Source of the DNA: Galbibacter orientalis DSM 19592
GTDB taxonomy: Bacteria > Bacteroidota > Bacteroidia > Flavobacteriales > Flavobacteriaceae
Length of the DNA stretch: 64,000 nt
Direction: 5' to 3'
Assembly: GCF_000260115.1 (NCBI RefSeq)
Contig: NZ_JH651379.1
Span: 1 to 64,000, forward strand
Shown here: positions 15,700 through 23,761 of the stretch, piece by piece
Layout: each line of letters opens with the position of its first letter
How positions within the stretch are numbered: position 1 is the first letter of the stretch
Translations under genes and position numbers: made by a program
Notes under the pieces: generated by a model
What the model saw: the letters and a program-made list of their open reading frames with translations, nothing else
What the model was told of the DNA's origin: nothing
Database searches by the model: none

Positions 15700-17262
15700 A
15701 TGATGTATATAGACAACCTTTTTACCGCTCTTTTAACCATTGGTCTGGCCAGTGCCATATTTTATGGATTGTATCAGGTGTCCAAATATGCATTTCTTGC
15801 AAACAGCCTTTTGTTGTTTGCCCTGACCTATTTTTTACAACCTTGGAACGCTTTGATTTTAGTTTTGTTGAATGTAGTCTGTCCGCTTTTGTTGATCAAT
15901 ACGGTATTGTATGTTTTCTTTCATAAAAAGGAGGTGCCAAAAAATGGCGATGACCGATATCAAATCAATTTTGCCACTACCAATGGAAACTTCAAACTGG
16001 ACAATATCAAACGTGGCGCATCCATCATAGGCTCTGCGGGAAGCGGAAAGACTGAAAGTGTAGTGTATGGATTCCTGAAACATTTCCGGAAGGAAGGATT
16101 TTGTGGTATCATCCACGATTACAAAGATTTTGAGCTTACGGAAATGGCGTATCCACTTTTTAAGGATGGGGATATACCTTTTAAGATTATTTCCTTTGAT
16201 AAAATCATCCATCGGGTCAATCCTATTGCAACAAGGTATTTGGAGAACGAGGAAAGCGTCAACGAGGTTTCCAGGGTACTGATCGAGAACCTTTTGGAGC
16301 AACGGGAATCCGGAACTTCGGGAACAACTAAATTTTTCAATGATGCTGCAGAAGGTTTGATAGGGGGATTGATCTGGAAACTGAAAACAAGCTATCCTAA
16401 ATTCTGCACACTTCCCCATTTGATTGCCATTTATCAATATCTGGACACCGATAGCCTGATACAGTTTTTGGAAACCAACACGACTTCAAGGGCAATGGCA
16501 GATGCTTTTATTAGCGGCAAGGATTCGGAACGACAAACCGCCGGGGTAAAAAGCACCTTGGCCAATGCACTGAAACGCCTCAGTACCCAACGGATTTTTA
16601 TGGCGTTGTCGGCAGATGAAGTACCAATCAATATCAATAGTGAAGAAAATCCTGCGGTAATTTCAATCGTGAACAATCCAAAATTTGAAACATCCTATTC
16701 GCCAGTGATTGCTACCATCATCCATACCATTACCAAGCAAATGAGCGTGCGCGGTCAAAGACCGTCTTTTTTATTGATGGAAGAAGCACCTACCATCCGG
16801 TTACTGAATATGCACCGCATTCCTGCGACACTGAGGAGCTACGGTATTTCTACAATCTATGTGATGCAGGACAAGATCCAGAACGATATGATGTACGGCG
16901 ATAAGGCGAGCAAGGCGATATTGAGCAATCTTTCCTATCAGTTTTTTGGAAAGGTCAATGACCCCGATACGGCCAAATACTGTGAGCGTTTTTTTGAAAT
17001 TATAAAGGACCCAACAAAGAGCGTTAGCCGTGGGCATAATCTGGATTTTGATACACGGGTAACCACAGGGGAAAAGGAAATTCCAAAAATCAGGGCGGAT
17101 GTTTTCTTTCGACTGAAACAGAGGGAGTTTATTACGTATGCAGATGGAACGGATAAAAAAGTGCAGTTTAAATTAGCCAATATTCAAAGGCGGTTACCAG
17201 AGGATTCAAAGCAGTTTTCTCAAGCTGAGTTAAAGCTGGTGATGAATCCTTATCATTATTAG
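15700..17262 (+). CDS. Type IV coupling protein (VirD4/TraG-like ATPase)
   Basis: A 520-residue inner-membrane ATPase that delivers the relaxase-DNA complex to the secretion channel. Two or three N-terminal helices (residues 1-75) precede the ATPase domain. Walker A is GSAGSGKTES (about 108-117) and Walker B is SFLLMEEAPTIR (about 350). The TraG_D-type C-terminus includes YVMQDKIQNDM. It follows the relaxase by 7 bp and is complete. Just downstream an IS3-family element interrupts the next ORF, so the rest of the transfer operon is missing. Confidence 0.9.
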   Translation: MMYIDNLFTALLTIGLASAIFYGLYQVSKYAFLANSLLLFALTYFLQPWNALILVLLNVVCPLLLINTVLYVFFHKKEVPKNGDDRYQINFATTNGNFKLDNIKRGASIIGSAGSGKTESVVYGFLKHFRKEGFCGIIHDYKDFELTEMAYPLFKDGDIPFKIISFDKIIHRVNPIATRYLENEESVNEVSRVLIENLLEQRESGTSGTTKFFNDAAEGLIGGLIWKLKTSYPKFCTLPHLIAIYQYLDTDSLIQFLETNTTSRAMADAFISGKDSERQTAGVKSTLANALKRLSTQRIFMALSADEVPININSEENPAVISIVNNPKFETSYSPVIATIIHTITKQMSVRGQRPSFLLMEEAPTIRLLNMHRIPATLRSYGISTIYVMQDKIQNDMMYGDKASKAILSNLSYQFFGKVNDPDTAKYCERFFEIIKDPTKSVSRGHNLDFDTRVTTGEKEIPKIRADVFFRLKQREFITYADGTDKKVQFKLANIQRRLPEDSKQFSQAELKLVMNPYHY

Positions 17263-17264
17263 CA

Positions 17265-17363
17265 ATGCAAAATGGAGATTTTAAGGTGTATCAATTATAT
17301 ACAAATTCAGAAGCTAAAATTAAGTCTTACGGAATGACTATTGGTTACTTTAGCCCCCAATAA
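17265..17363 (+). pseudogene. ORF truncated by the IS3-family insertion
   Basis: ATG at 17265, reading MQNGDFKVYQLYTNSEAKIK and SYGMTIGYF. The frame then enters the IS left end at about 17349 and stops at 17361. The native part is about 28 codons. It begins 2 bp after the coupling protein stop, so it was probably the next gene of the mobilization operon. Family unknown. Confidence 0.45.
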
Positions 17364-17405
17364 TATCGGAGTGATATTTTAGATTTCAATCAATACCTTT
17401 GAAAT

Positions 17406-17717
17406 ATGAAATACAAGAGATGGAGTTTATCGCAGAAGTTGGAAATACTAGCATCTTCGGAAGAGATTGGAGTTGTTGAAACCTGTAGAAAGTATAGTGT
17501 TAGTACAGGGACCTTTTATAATTGGAAAAAGAAGTTTGATCATAAAGGAGAGGCAGGTCTAAAAATAAACTATGACCTGAAAAGCAAAGAGCTCAAGCAA
17601 GTAGAAGAAGAGAACAGAGTTCTTCGTAAACTACTGGGAAACAAAGAAATTGAACTAGAAGTACAACGGGAACTCTTAAAAAAAAAGTTTGGGACATCCG
17701 ATCCAAGAAAGATCTAG
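17406..17717 (+). CDS. IS3-family transposase OrfA (HTH)
   Basis: A 103-residue DNA-binding part of the transposase, with a helix-turn-helix (QKLEILASSEEIGVVETCRK, TGTFYNWKKKF) and a leucine-zipper-like coiled coil (residues about 62-95). The frame overlaps orfB. A run of nine A then G at 17678-17687 is the likely -1 slippage site. Fusion through it reads KKKVWDIRSKKDLVDFIF, the standard OrfAB junction. Confidence 0.93.
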   Translation: MKYKRWSLSQKLEILASSEEIGVVETCRKYSVSTGTFYNWKKKFDHKGEAGLKINYDLKSKELKQVEEENRVLRKLLGNKEIELEVQRELLKKKFGTSDPRKI

Positions 17718-18613
17718 TGGATTTTATCTTTAAGAAGCACCGGTGCAGCAAAACTAAGATCATTAAAATGGTTGGGATGGTCTCCAGTAGTTATTATAGA
17801 AAACCCAGTCCGGGCAGAAAGGGAAATAAGCCTTCTAAATTAACCTATAACAAGCACCAAGGTTGGGTCGAACAATCAACTGTATTAAATGCAGTTAAAA
17901 AGCTTCTGAGCCATGAATTCATTGATTGTGGATATAGGCTTATGACCTCCTATTTAAAGAGAGAGGGCTACCTGATCAATCATAAGAAACTATATAGGAT
18001 TATGAAAACCGCTGGCTTGCTAAAATTGGAGAACCGGATCAACAGGAGTGGTGCTGGCCGTAAATTTGTAAAATTCCGAAAAGTGAAAACCTCAAGACCT
18101 CTTGAATGTCTGGAAATGGATATCAAGATGGTCTGGATCCCAAGTGTGGGTAAAAATGCCTATTTGCTCTCGGTAATTGATGTACATACCCGTAGGATAC
18201 TGAAAGATCATTTTTCTTTTTCTATTAAACAGGCTCAGGTAATAACCCTTCTCTGCGAGTTATTTGAGAATTATGAGTATCCTGAAAGTGTGGTTATCAG
18301 AAGTGATAACGGGAGCCAGTTCATAGCCAGCAATGTTCGCGAATACTTAGGACTCATTGGGGTTGATCAAGAATTTACCCATGTGGCCACACCAGAAGAA
18401 AATGCACATATCGAGGCCTATCACGGTATACTTAAAAAGGAAGTGTTTACTAGGTTTGATTACAGAACATTCGGTCAGATTGAGCAGATCTTAAAAAGAT
18501 ATGTTACATTTTACAACAAGGATAGGCTTCACGGGCTATTAGGAAGAATCACACCAATGGAAAAATGGGAACAGGACCGACACCTGATTTTAATAAAAAA
18601 ACAAACCGCTTAA
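17717..18613 (+). CDS. IS3-family transposase OrfB (DDE integrase core)
   Basis: A 298-residue catalytic domain in the -1 frame relative to OrfA. The annotated start is a GTG, but it is probably made as an OrfAB fusion. DDE residues are visible: Asp in LEMDIKMVW, Asp in VIRSDNGSQFIAS and Glu in NAHIEAYHGILKKEVF. The C-terminal YNKDRLHGLLGRITPMEKW is the usual family end. The reading frame is intact, so the IS may still be active. Confidence 0.93.
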   Translation: MDFIFKKHRCSKTKIIKMVGMVSSSYYRKPSPGRKGNKPSKLTYNKHQGWVEQSTVLNAVKKLLSHEFIDCGYRLMTSYLKREGYLINHKKLYRIMKTAGLLKLENRINRSGAGRKFVKFRKVKTSRPLECLEMDIKMVWIPSVGKNAYLLSVIDVHTRRILKDHFSFSIKQAQVITLLCELFENYEYPESVVIRSDNGSQFIASNVREYLGLIGVDQEFTHVATPEENAHIEAYHGILKKEVFTRFDYRTFGQIEQILKRYVTFYNKDRLHGLLGRITPMEKWEQDRHLILIKKQTA

Positions 18614-18660
18614 TTAATCTTTGAAATCTAGAATAATACCCTTGTTTTATAGGGGCTAAA

Positions 18661-18820
18661 ACACAAATACCCCATAGGAAAAAAATGAAGGCAAACCTTT
18701 TGATTCGAGTAAATTTGAAATATTTAAAATTCCGTTACTTAACTTATCCACGCCATGAAAAAGCATTAATGCACCAGTTGTAAGTCTAACTATTAAAATT
18801 CCTAAATCTTAATTTTTCAT
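18661..18820 (-). pseudogene. DoxX-family membrane protein, cut by the IS and carrying a nonsense codon
   Basis: The minus strand from ATG 18818-18820 reads MKN, a stop, then DLGILIVRLTTGALMLFHGV, DKLSNGILNISNLLESKGLP and SFFSYGVFV, where the IS begins. This is the N-terminal quarter of a DoxX protein. The in-frame TAA at codon 4 probably arose from AAA. The remainder is not found on the other side of the IS, which fits a deletion. The rest of 18821-18929 is AT-rich with no gene seen. Confidence 0.6.
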
Positions 18821-18929
18821 TTTATTTTTTTTCAAATTTAATATCAATAGACTGAACATGATTTGTTGAAAAGACCAATGTTCTTTGCTGAAAAGACCAG
18901 ATATATAATACTTTTTATTGGTAAGGGTT

Positions 18930-19265
18930 TTATAGCAAGTCTGCTTTTGCTGATGCTATTTTTCCGTCTTTGAAAATAAAGTCAAATATTCCGCCTGTTT
19001 GTCCACCTGGAAATTCTCCTGTAAACTCAACTTCAAGATGTGCTTCGTTGTTTGAAATGATGTCTAGCTTAACAAGTCGTGTTTGGGTCTTATAGCCAAT
19101 GAAATAACTTTCAAAATACTTTTTAATTCCCGAATGTCCCTTAAAAACCTGTCCAACTGATGGGTCGTCAAGAATGGCATTTCTATGCCATTTTTCTAAA
19201 TAGGCTTGTATGTCGTAAGCGTTGCTTTTGTCAAGCCAATCGTTTATAAATTTATTAATGTCCAT
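18930..19265 (-). CDS. SnoaL/NTF2-like small protein
   Basis: A 111-residue cone-shaped NTF2-like fold, recognised from the pattern INDWLDKSNAYDIQAYLEKW (first helices), DDPSVGQVFKGHSGIKKYF and the final strand FIFKDGKIASAKADLL. Members are enzymes such as ketosteroid isomerases or ligand-binding proteins, and no catalytic residues can be assigned with confidence. It stands alone between the DoxX relic and phzF. Confidence 0.75.
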   Translation of the reverse strand: MDINKFINDWLDKSNAYDIQAYLEKWHRNAILDDPSVGQVFKGHSGIKKYFESYFIGYKTQTRLVKLDIISNNEAHLEVEFTGEFPGGQTGGIFDFIFKDGKIASAKADLL

Positions 19266-19411
19266 TTGCTAGTTTTTTATTCACAAATATCGAAATAAAG
19301 AACTTGGTTTTATTTGTTAAAAAATCCAATGATTATTTGTTGAGAGGCTCATTTTTTTTAATATTTATAGGGGTGGTCACCTTACCGCTAACGGTTGTTT
19401 TATTCTTTTCA

Positions 19412-20221
19412 TTAATTCAGGTTCATTAGTCCCGTTGTAAATATTACTGAATTACTTCTAATAATTACTGAATTTTCCATTAATTCCACTTCCATACTTC
19501 CTGTTCGTTTTGAACATTGAAATGCATTCATTTTACCCTTCTTTAGCTTGTCTGACCAATATTTTGCTAAAAAGCTCTGAACTCCACCAGTAACCGGGTC
19601 TTCATCTGCTCCAGACCAAGGAAAGAAATAGCGGTATTCATAGTCGAAGTTTTCACGTTCAGATTTTGCAGTTACAAGTACTCCGCTGATTGTGGTTTCA
19701 ATATTTCGTAATATTGAAAAGTCGGGCTTTAGGTTTTCAAGTTCCTTGCTACTTTCCAACTCCAACATCAGCATATTGTGAAAAGAATTGTATCTGGAAT
19801 TTAGAACCTCATTTATTCCCAAGGCTTTTCTTATTTCATCATTAAATTCAGTCGTTTCTGTTTGATGTAAAGGAAATTTCATTTCAATTTTTCCATTGGT
19901 TTGGCTTATTTGCAATGTATCTCCGAAATGGGTTTGGAAAATGATTTGGGATAGTTCTTTAAATTCCGTGAAAATTGCTTTTGAAGAAGCCAAAGTAGCG
20001 TGTCCGCATAATGGAATTTCTTTTACTGGCGAAAAATAACGTATCAAAAATGAATCTGTATTTTGTTTTATAACAAAAGCTGTTTCCGAAAACCCAAATT
20101 CCTTGGCGATATTGAGCATTGTGATTTCATCAAGTTCATTTTCAATTAAACAGACTGCCGCTTGATTTCCCTTGAAAAGCTCTGTTGTAAATGCGTCAAT
20201 AATGTATGTCTTTATGCTCAT
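19412..20221 (-). CDS. PhzF-family isomerase
   Basis: A 269-residue protein with the diaminopimelate-epimerase-like fold. It shows YIIDAFTTELFKGNQAAVC at the N-terminus, the catalytic Glu in FGFSETAFV (about 45), the CGHATLAS motif (about 70) and DEDPVTGG (about 208). PhzF proteins isomerise trans-2,3-dihydro-3-hydroxyanthranilate in phenazine makers, but most homologs act on unknown substrates, and no other phenazine gene is here. It follows the RidA gene by 7 bp and is likely co-transcribed with it. Confidence 0.93.
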   Translation of the reverse strand: MSIKTYIIDAFTTELFKGNQAAVCLIENELDEITMLNIAKEFGFSETAFVIKQNTDSFLIRYFSPVKEIPLCGHATLASSKAIFTEFKELSQIIFQTHFGDTLQISQTNGKIEMKFPLHQTETTEFNDEIRKALGINEVLNSRYNSFHNMLMLELESSKELENLKPDFSILRNIETTISGVLVTAKSERENFDYEYRYFFPWSGADEDPVTGGVQSFLAKYWSDKLKKGKMNAFQCSKRTGSMEVELMENSVIIRSNSVIFTTGLMNLN

Positions 20222-20228
20222 TTATTGA

Positions 20229-20696
20229 TTAATCTTCAATTTCAACAATTACTTCAACTTCTACTGCAAAATTTAAGGGCAATGCGTGCATACTTACTGC
20301 ACTTCTTGCGTGTCTTCCTTTTTCGCCAAATACGGAAAACATTAAATCGCTATATCCATTAATGACCTTTGCTTGGTCAACAAAATCACTTGTGCAATGT
20401 ACCATTCCAAAAGCCTTCACAATTCGTTTTACTTTGCTCAAGTCACCTAATTCGTCTTTTAATACTGCAATATGGTCGATTGCAACTAAACGAGCAGCTT
20501 CATTTCCTTGTTCAACAGTCAAGTCTTTTCCAACTTTTCCTGTTACATAGGTTTTGTCTTCTTTAATCGGTCCTTTGCCTGACAGGAATAATAAATTTCC
20601 TGTTTGTACGCAGTTTACATAGCTTGCAATGGGTTGTGAAACTTCGTTTAAAGTAATTGAAAGGTCTTTTAAATTTTGTTCAGGGGTTTTATCCAT
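20229..20696 (-). CDS. RidA/YjgF-family protein, YjgH-like long form
   Basis: A 155-residue enamine/imine deaminase-like protein. Family marks are NLLFLSGKGPI, TVEQGNEAARLVAIDHIAVL and GRHARSAVSMHALPLNFAVE, in which the Arg of RSAV matches the substrate Arg of RidA. It is longer than classical RidA (about 128), like the chorismate-mutase-like subgroup. It is upstream of phzF, which suggests joint handling of reactive nitrogen metabolites. Confidence 0.9.
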   Translation of the reverse strand: MDKTPEQNLKDLSITLNEVSQPIASYVNCVQTGNLLFLSGKGPIKEDKTYVTGKVGKDLTVEQGNEAARLVAIDHIAVLKDELGDLSKVKRIVKAFGMVHCTSDFVDQAKVINGYSDLMFSVFGEKGRHARSAVSMHALPLNFAVEVEVIVEIED

Positions 20697-20728
20697 TTTA
20701 TGTTGCTTCTGTTCTTAATTTGCCAGGT

Positions 20729-20917
20729 TCAAGTTATAAGTGCGACTGGCCAAGTAGATTTTAGTTTTTCTATTGTACTAATGTAGCCAAACTTTCTAAC
20801 TCTTCTATTATTTATTAATTTTTCTATTTCTTTAAACCGTTTAGAACTCACTAAATTAAAGTCGGTCTTTTTAGGTAAAAACCTTCTTATTAAGCCTATT
20901 CTGTTCTCTACTGTTCC
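20729..20917 (-). pseudogene. C-terminal remnant of an IS30-family transposase
   Basis: The minus strand reads GTVENRIGLIRRFLPKKTDF, then RFKEIEKLINNRRVRKFGYI and ends at TGA. This matches the end of IS30-type DDE transposases (ENxNGLIRxxxPKxTDF, NNRPRKxLGYxTP). A stop lies just upstream in frame and the catalytic core is missing. The relic sits in the 490-bp gap 20697-21189. Confidence 0.6.
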
Positions 20918-20953
20918 CTAATCCTGTGATGTGTACGGTCTTGTAAAGTATGT

Positions 20954-21105
20954 TCATCGTTTTAATTGAACTGTGTTGGCTGCATCGCGAATTTTCTTCC
21001 TCGAAATAATATAAGTGATGCTGCCCCAGCAGAAAACAAGAATGAAATGCCCAATGCTGTGCCCAATTGATTCACTTAATAAAAATAAAACACTGATTAA
21101 TCCCT
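20954..21105 (-). pseudogene. Fragment of a membrane protein C-terminus
   Basis: An open frame on the minus strand after a TAG reads GLISVLFLLSESIGHSIGHF then ILVFCWGSITYIISRKKIRD and ends VQLKR. Two hydrophobic stretches are followed by a basic tail. No start codon of its own is visible. It probably belonged to a longer membrane protein now lost. Family unknown. Confidence 0.3.
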
Positions 21106-21189
21106 ATTTACTAAAATTTTACACTTTTTTTACAATTGAAAAAAGATCTATCTAGCAAAATGACATAATTTTGAAAAGAAAACCATTCA

Positions 21190-21639
21190 ATGAACCTATC
21201 GTGTCAAAAGAAAATCTTTTTGAATGGCCTATTGAATATTTTTCTTTACGTCTTAATAGTGCTGACCTTAAACAATTGCAAATCTCATGAAGAAAGCACT
21301 TATATACAAACATCTTCAGGTCTACAATATCGCATTCTCAAAAAAGGAACTGGAGAAAAAGCCGTAAAAGGACAAGAAGTACTTGTTCATGAAACTATGT
21401 CTTACCGTAACGACTCGCTTTTGTTCGATTCACGCACGCTACCGAACCCTGTCCGAATAAAGATTGGAGCAAGTCAAGCAATTGATGGTGTTGATGAAGC
21501 CCTGATAGGCATGAAAATAGGAGAAATAAAAAAGCTTATTATCCCTCCTAAATTGAGCAAAAGAAGTGGTGAACACAAATTTCCTCATCCAGATTCTATA
21601 TTAGTCTATAAGGTAGAACTCATTGATATCTTAAAATAA
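21190..21639 (+). CDS. FKBP-type peptidyl-prolyl isomerase, lipoprotein
   Basis: A 149-residue lipoprotein. The leader has a lipobox ending LTLNNC (Cys about 29), so it is anchored in the envelope. The FKBP domain follows: SSGLQYRILKKGTGEKAVKG, then DSRTLPNPVRIKIG, QAIDGVDEALIGMKIGEIKK and the closing LVYKVELIDI. It folds envelope proteins by prolyl isomerisation. Some active-site aromatics of classical FKBP12 are replaced (no FDxS in the usual place). Monocistronic with a terminator after it. Confidence 0.88.
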   Translation: MNLSCQKKIFLNGLLNIFLYVLIVLTLNNCKSHEESTYIQTSSGLQYRILKKGTGEKAVKGQEVLVHETMSYRNDSLLFDSRTLPNPVRIKIGASQAIDGVDEALIGMKIGEIKKLIIPPKLSKRSGEHKFPHPDSILVYKVELIDILK

Positions 21640-21640
21640 T

Positions 21641-21672
21641 AAAAGGAGAGCACGACGGTTCTCCTTTTATTA
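21641..21672 (+). terminator. Terminator after the FKBP gene
   Basis: AAAAGGAGA / TCTCCTTTT stem with an A/T outer part that makes it usable in both directions. It lies directly after the stop codon. Confidence 0.7.
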
Positions 21673-21809
21673 TCAATACTTCAATTTTTTGTTTTAAAAT
21701 TGCCATGTCCTCACTAACTTTTTTCAACACTTTTGCGTTTTTTTTGTTGTATTAAAATTTTTATTATTACATTTGAATCGCACACGATTTAATCGATAAA
21801 GATGTAAAT

Positions 21810-22232
21810 ATGGAGACAAACATATTTCAAAAAATAGCAAGAATTGTATTAGGAGTTGCAATGGCCTTTGCTGGGGTTGCCCACCTTACCTTCCAAAGGG
21901 CGGAATTTCAGGCCCAGGTTCCTAGATGGCTTCCTGATAACGCAGCATTTATGGATTTAGTGGTCATATCTTCCGGTGTTGTGGAGATTTTGTTGGGATT
22001 GGCTTTGGTTTTTTTAGTGAAACATAAAGTTAAGGTAGGTGTCGCATTGGCCATTTTTTATGTATTGATCTTTCCAGGAAATATTTCCCAATATACCAAT
22101 GGAATCAATGCGTTTGGTCTGGATACCGACCAAAAAAGATTGATCCGTCTTTTCTTTCAACCGGTATTGATTCTTTGGGCCTTATGGTCCACAGGTGCCC
22201 TAAAATATTTAATCAGCCGATCAAAAAATTAA
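21810..22232 (+). CDS. DoxX-family membrane protein
   Basis: A 140-residue protein with four hydrophobic helices. Early marks are [20 protein letters not shown] and [20 protein letters not shown]. DoxX proteins take part in redox homeostasis and thiosulfate or sulfide stress, but the mechanism is not settled. It is the first gene of the operon DoxX - GPx - MarR - Ohr - SDR, which suggests a role in peroxide defence. Confidence 0.85.
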   Translation: METNIFQKIARIVLGVAMAFAGVAHLTFQRAEFQAQVPRWLPDNAAFMDLVVISSGVVEILLGLALVFLVKHKVKVGVALAIFYVLIFPGNISQYTNGINAFGLDTDQKRLIRLFFQPVLILWALWSTGALKYLISRSKN

Positions 22233-22236
22233 GATT

Positions 22237-22740
22237 ATGGGGCCGACAACGTCATTTTATGATTTTGAAGCAGTCCGTTTGAATGGCGAAAGGCTCAGCT
22301 TGGACCGATACAAAGGAAAAGCGGTCATTGTGGTGAATACCGCGAGCAAATGTGGACTTACCCCTCAATACGAAGGGCTGGAAAGCTTGTACCAAAAATA
22401 TAAGGACGAGGGTTTGGTCATCCTCGGTTTTCCATGTAATCAATTTGGGAATCAGGAAAAGGGGAACTCTGAAGAAATCAAGCAATTTTGTCAAGTGAAT
22501 TACGGGGTTAGTTTTCCGATGTTCGAAAAAATCGAAGTGAACGGCAAAAATGCCCATCCGCTCTTTAAATTTCTAAAAAAAAGCCTTCCAGAAAGTAGTC
22601 TATTGGGCAGCAGTAGTAGTAAAATAGAATGGAACTTTACCAAATTCCTTATCGACAAAAACGGAAATCCCACAAATAGATATGCCCCGAGAATCCTACA
22701 GGAAAAAATGGAAAAAGACATTAAAAAAACTATAGTATGA
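22237..22740 (+). CDS. Glutathione peroxidase-family thiol peroxidase (Cys type)
   Basis: A 167-residue peroxidase that probably uses thioredoxin as reductant. The peroxidatic Cys is in [12 protein letters not shown] (about 36-47), the resolving-Cys helix is [10 protein letters not shown], and the catalytic Trp/Asn are in [11 protein letters not shown]. Cys replaces the Sec of animal enzymes. It starts 4 bp after doxX and overlaps the MarR start by four bases (ATGA), a sign of translational coupling. Confidence 0.95.
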   Translation: MGPTTSFYDFEAVRLNGERLSLDRYKGKAVIVVNTASKCGLTPQYEGLESLYQKYKDEGLVILGFPCNQFGNQEKGNSEEIKQFCQVNYGVSFPMFEKIEVNGKNAHPLFKFLKKSLPESSLLGSSSSKIEWNFTKFLIDKNGNPTNRYAPRILQEKMEKDIKKTIV

Positions 22741-23249
22741 CCAAGCAGAATGTGCCCGAACTCTATTTGGACAATCAAGTTTGCTTTCCGCTTTATGCGG
22801 CATCCCGGCTGATCACAAAAATTTATGCTCCTTATTTGAATGAGTTGGGAATTACCTATCCACAATATTTGGTGATGCTTACCCTTTGGCAATACGGCGA
22901 ACAAAGTGTGAAAACAATTGGCGAACGGTTATACTTGGAATCCAACACTTTGACCCCCCTGCTAAAACGGTTGGAACAAAAAAAGCTGATTATGCGGGCT
23001 CGCTCAAAGATCGATGAACGTACGGTCCTGGTTTCCCTGACCAATAAAGGAAGGGAAATGAAGGAAAAAGCAAAGGAAATACCCGGAAGGATAGTGGAAT
23101 CTTTTGACGATAAAACAATCACTGAAGAAGAAATAAGCATTTTTCAAAAAACCTTGTTCAAGCTACTAGTGGTACTAAATAATAAAAGGAATGGTAACAA
23201 CTTACTCGATAATCTAGATTTAAATGCTCCGGGGCTTGCCCCGAGGTAG
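22737..23249 (+). CDS. MarR/OhrR-family redox-sensing repressor
   Basis: A 170-residue winged-helix regulator. It begins [20 protein letters not shown] with a Cys at residue 16, close to the sensing Cys of OhrR (CFxLY context). The winged helix includes [20 protein letters not shown] and [19 protein letters not shown]. This identifies it as an organic-hydroperoxide sensor, confirmed by ohr just downstream. Its last codons run into a REP-like palindrome (23228-23246), which supplies the odd tail NAPGLAPR. Confidence 0.9.
   Translation: MTKQNVPELYLDNQVCFPLYAASRLITKIYAPYLNELGITYPQYLVMLTLWQYGEQSVKTIGERLYLESNTLTPLLKRLEQKKLIMRARSKIDERTVLVSLTNKGREMKEKAKEIPGRIVESFDDKTITEEEISIFQKTLFKLLVVLNNKRNGNNLLDNLDLNAPGLAPR
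23228..23246. repeat. REP-like palindrome at the end of the marR gene
   Basis: TCCGGGGCTTGCCCCGAGG forms a GC-rich hairpin (CGGGGC / GCCCCG). It is much more GC-rich than its surroundings, as expected for dispersed REP-like repeats in Flavobacteria, and it contains the end of the marR frame. Confidence 0.5.
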
Positions 23250-23275
23250 TTTACTAATTGATAAAAATTTAAAAA

Positions 23276-23692
23276 ATGATTAAAAAAATGTATACGACCA
23301 GTGCCACGGCCGCTGGAGGAAGAGAAGGACACGTAAAATCCGTAAACGGTGAATTGGATGTTGACGTAAGGGGACCAGGAACCCCTGGCAACTATCTTAA
23401 TCCAGAGATTATGTTTGCGGGAGGGTATTCCGCTTGCTTTGACAATGCCATAATTGGCACCTTACGAATGAATAAAATCAAAGATGTTTCTCACGAAACC
23501 ACGGTAGAGGTTACACTTGGAGAAATAGAAAAGCAACAATATGGATTCGAGATTACCATAAGTGTCGCTTTTAAAGGGCTGGATATGGAAAAAGCCAATG
23601 AGATTATCAATCAAGCCCACCAGATGTGCCCCTATTCCAACGCCATCAAAAGCAACGTAAAAGTTGACCTTAAGGTAGAAGAACTTGCATAG
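23276..23692 (+). CDS. ohr: Organic hydroperoxide resistance protein (Ohr)
   Basis: A 138-residue thiol peroxidase that reduces fatty-acid and other organic hydroperoxides using lipoyl groups. The two catalytic Cys residues are visible in GGYSACFDNAI (about 54) and HQMCPYSNAIK (about 119). The conserved Arg and Glu are in VRGPGTPGNYLNPE. It is preceded by the OhrR-like MarR. The ATG at 23276 starts MIKKMYTTSAT; the second Met is an alternative. Confidence 0.95.
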   Translation: MIKKMYTTSATAAGGREGHVKSVNGELDVDVRGPGTPGNYLNPEIMFAGGYSACFDNAIIGTLRMNKIKDVSHETTVEVTLGEIEKQQYGFEITISVAFKGLDMEKANEIINQAHQMCPYSNAIKSNVKVDLKVEELA

Positions 23693-23761
23693 CACAAATG
23701 TTTTATCATAGCTTTTTACCCTTTTATAAACATCAATAATTAACATATAAGAAATAAAACA

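Larger units (their letters stand above)
17349..18660 (+). mobile_element. IS3-family insertion sequence
   Basis: Imperfect terminal inverted repeats begin TTTAGCCCC at both ends and extend to about 40 bp inward, including TAGATTTCAA on each side. It carries orfA and orfB with a -1 frameshift. Length about 1312 bp, typical for the family. No target-site duplication is evident. The flanks belong to two different interrupted genes (plus-strand ORF on the left, minus-strand DoxX on the right), so an adjacent deletion probably followed insertion. Confidence 0.85.

Noticed and set aside
17341-18670. Target-site duplication for the IS3-family element
   Set aside because: Bases on the two sides (GTTAC and ACACA) do not form a convincing direct repeat, and the flanking genes differ.
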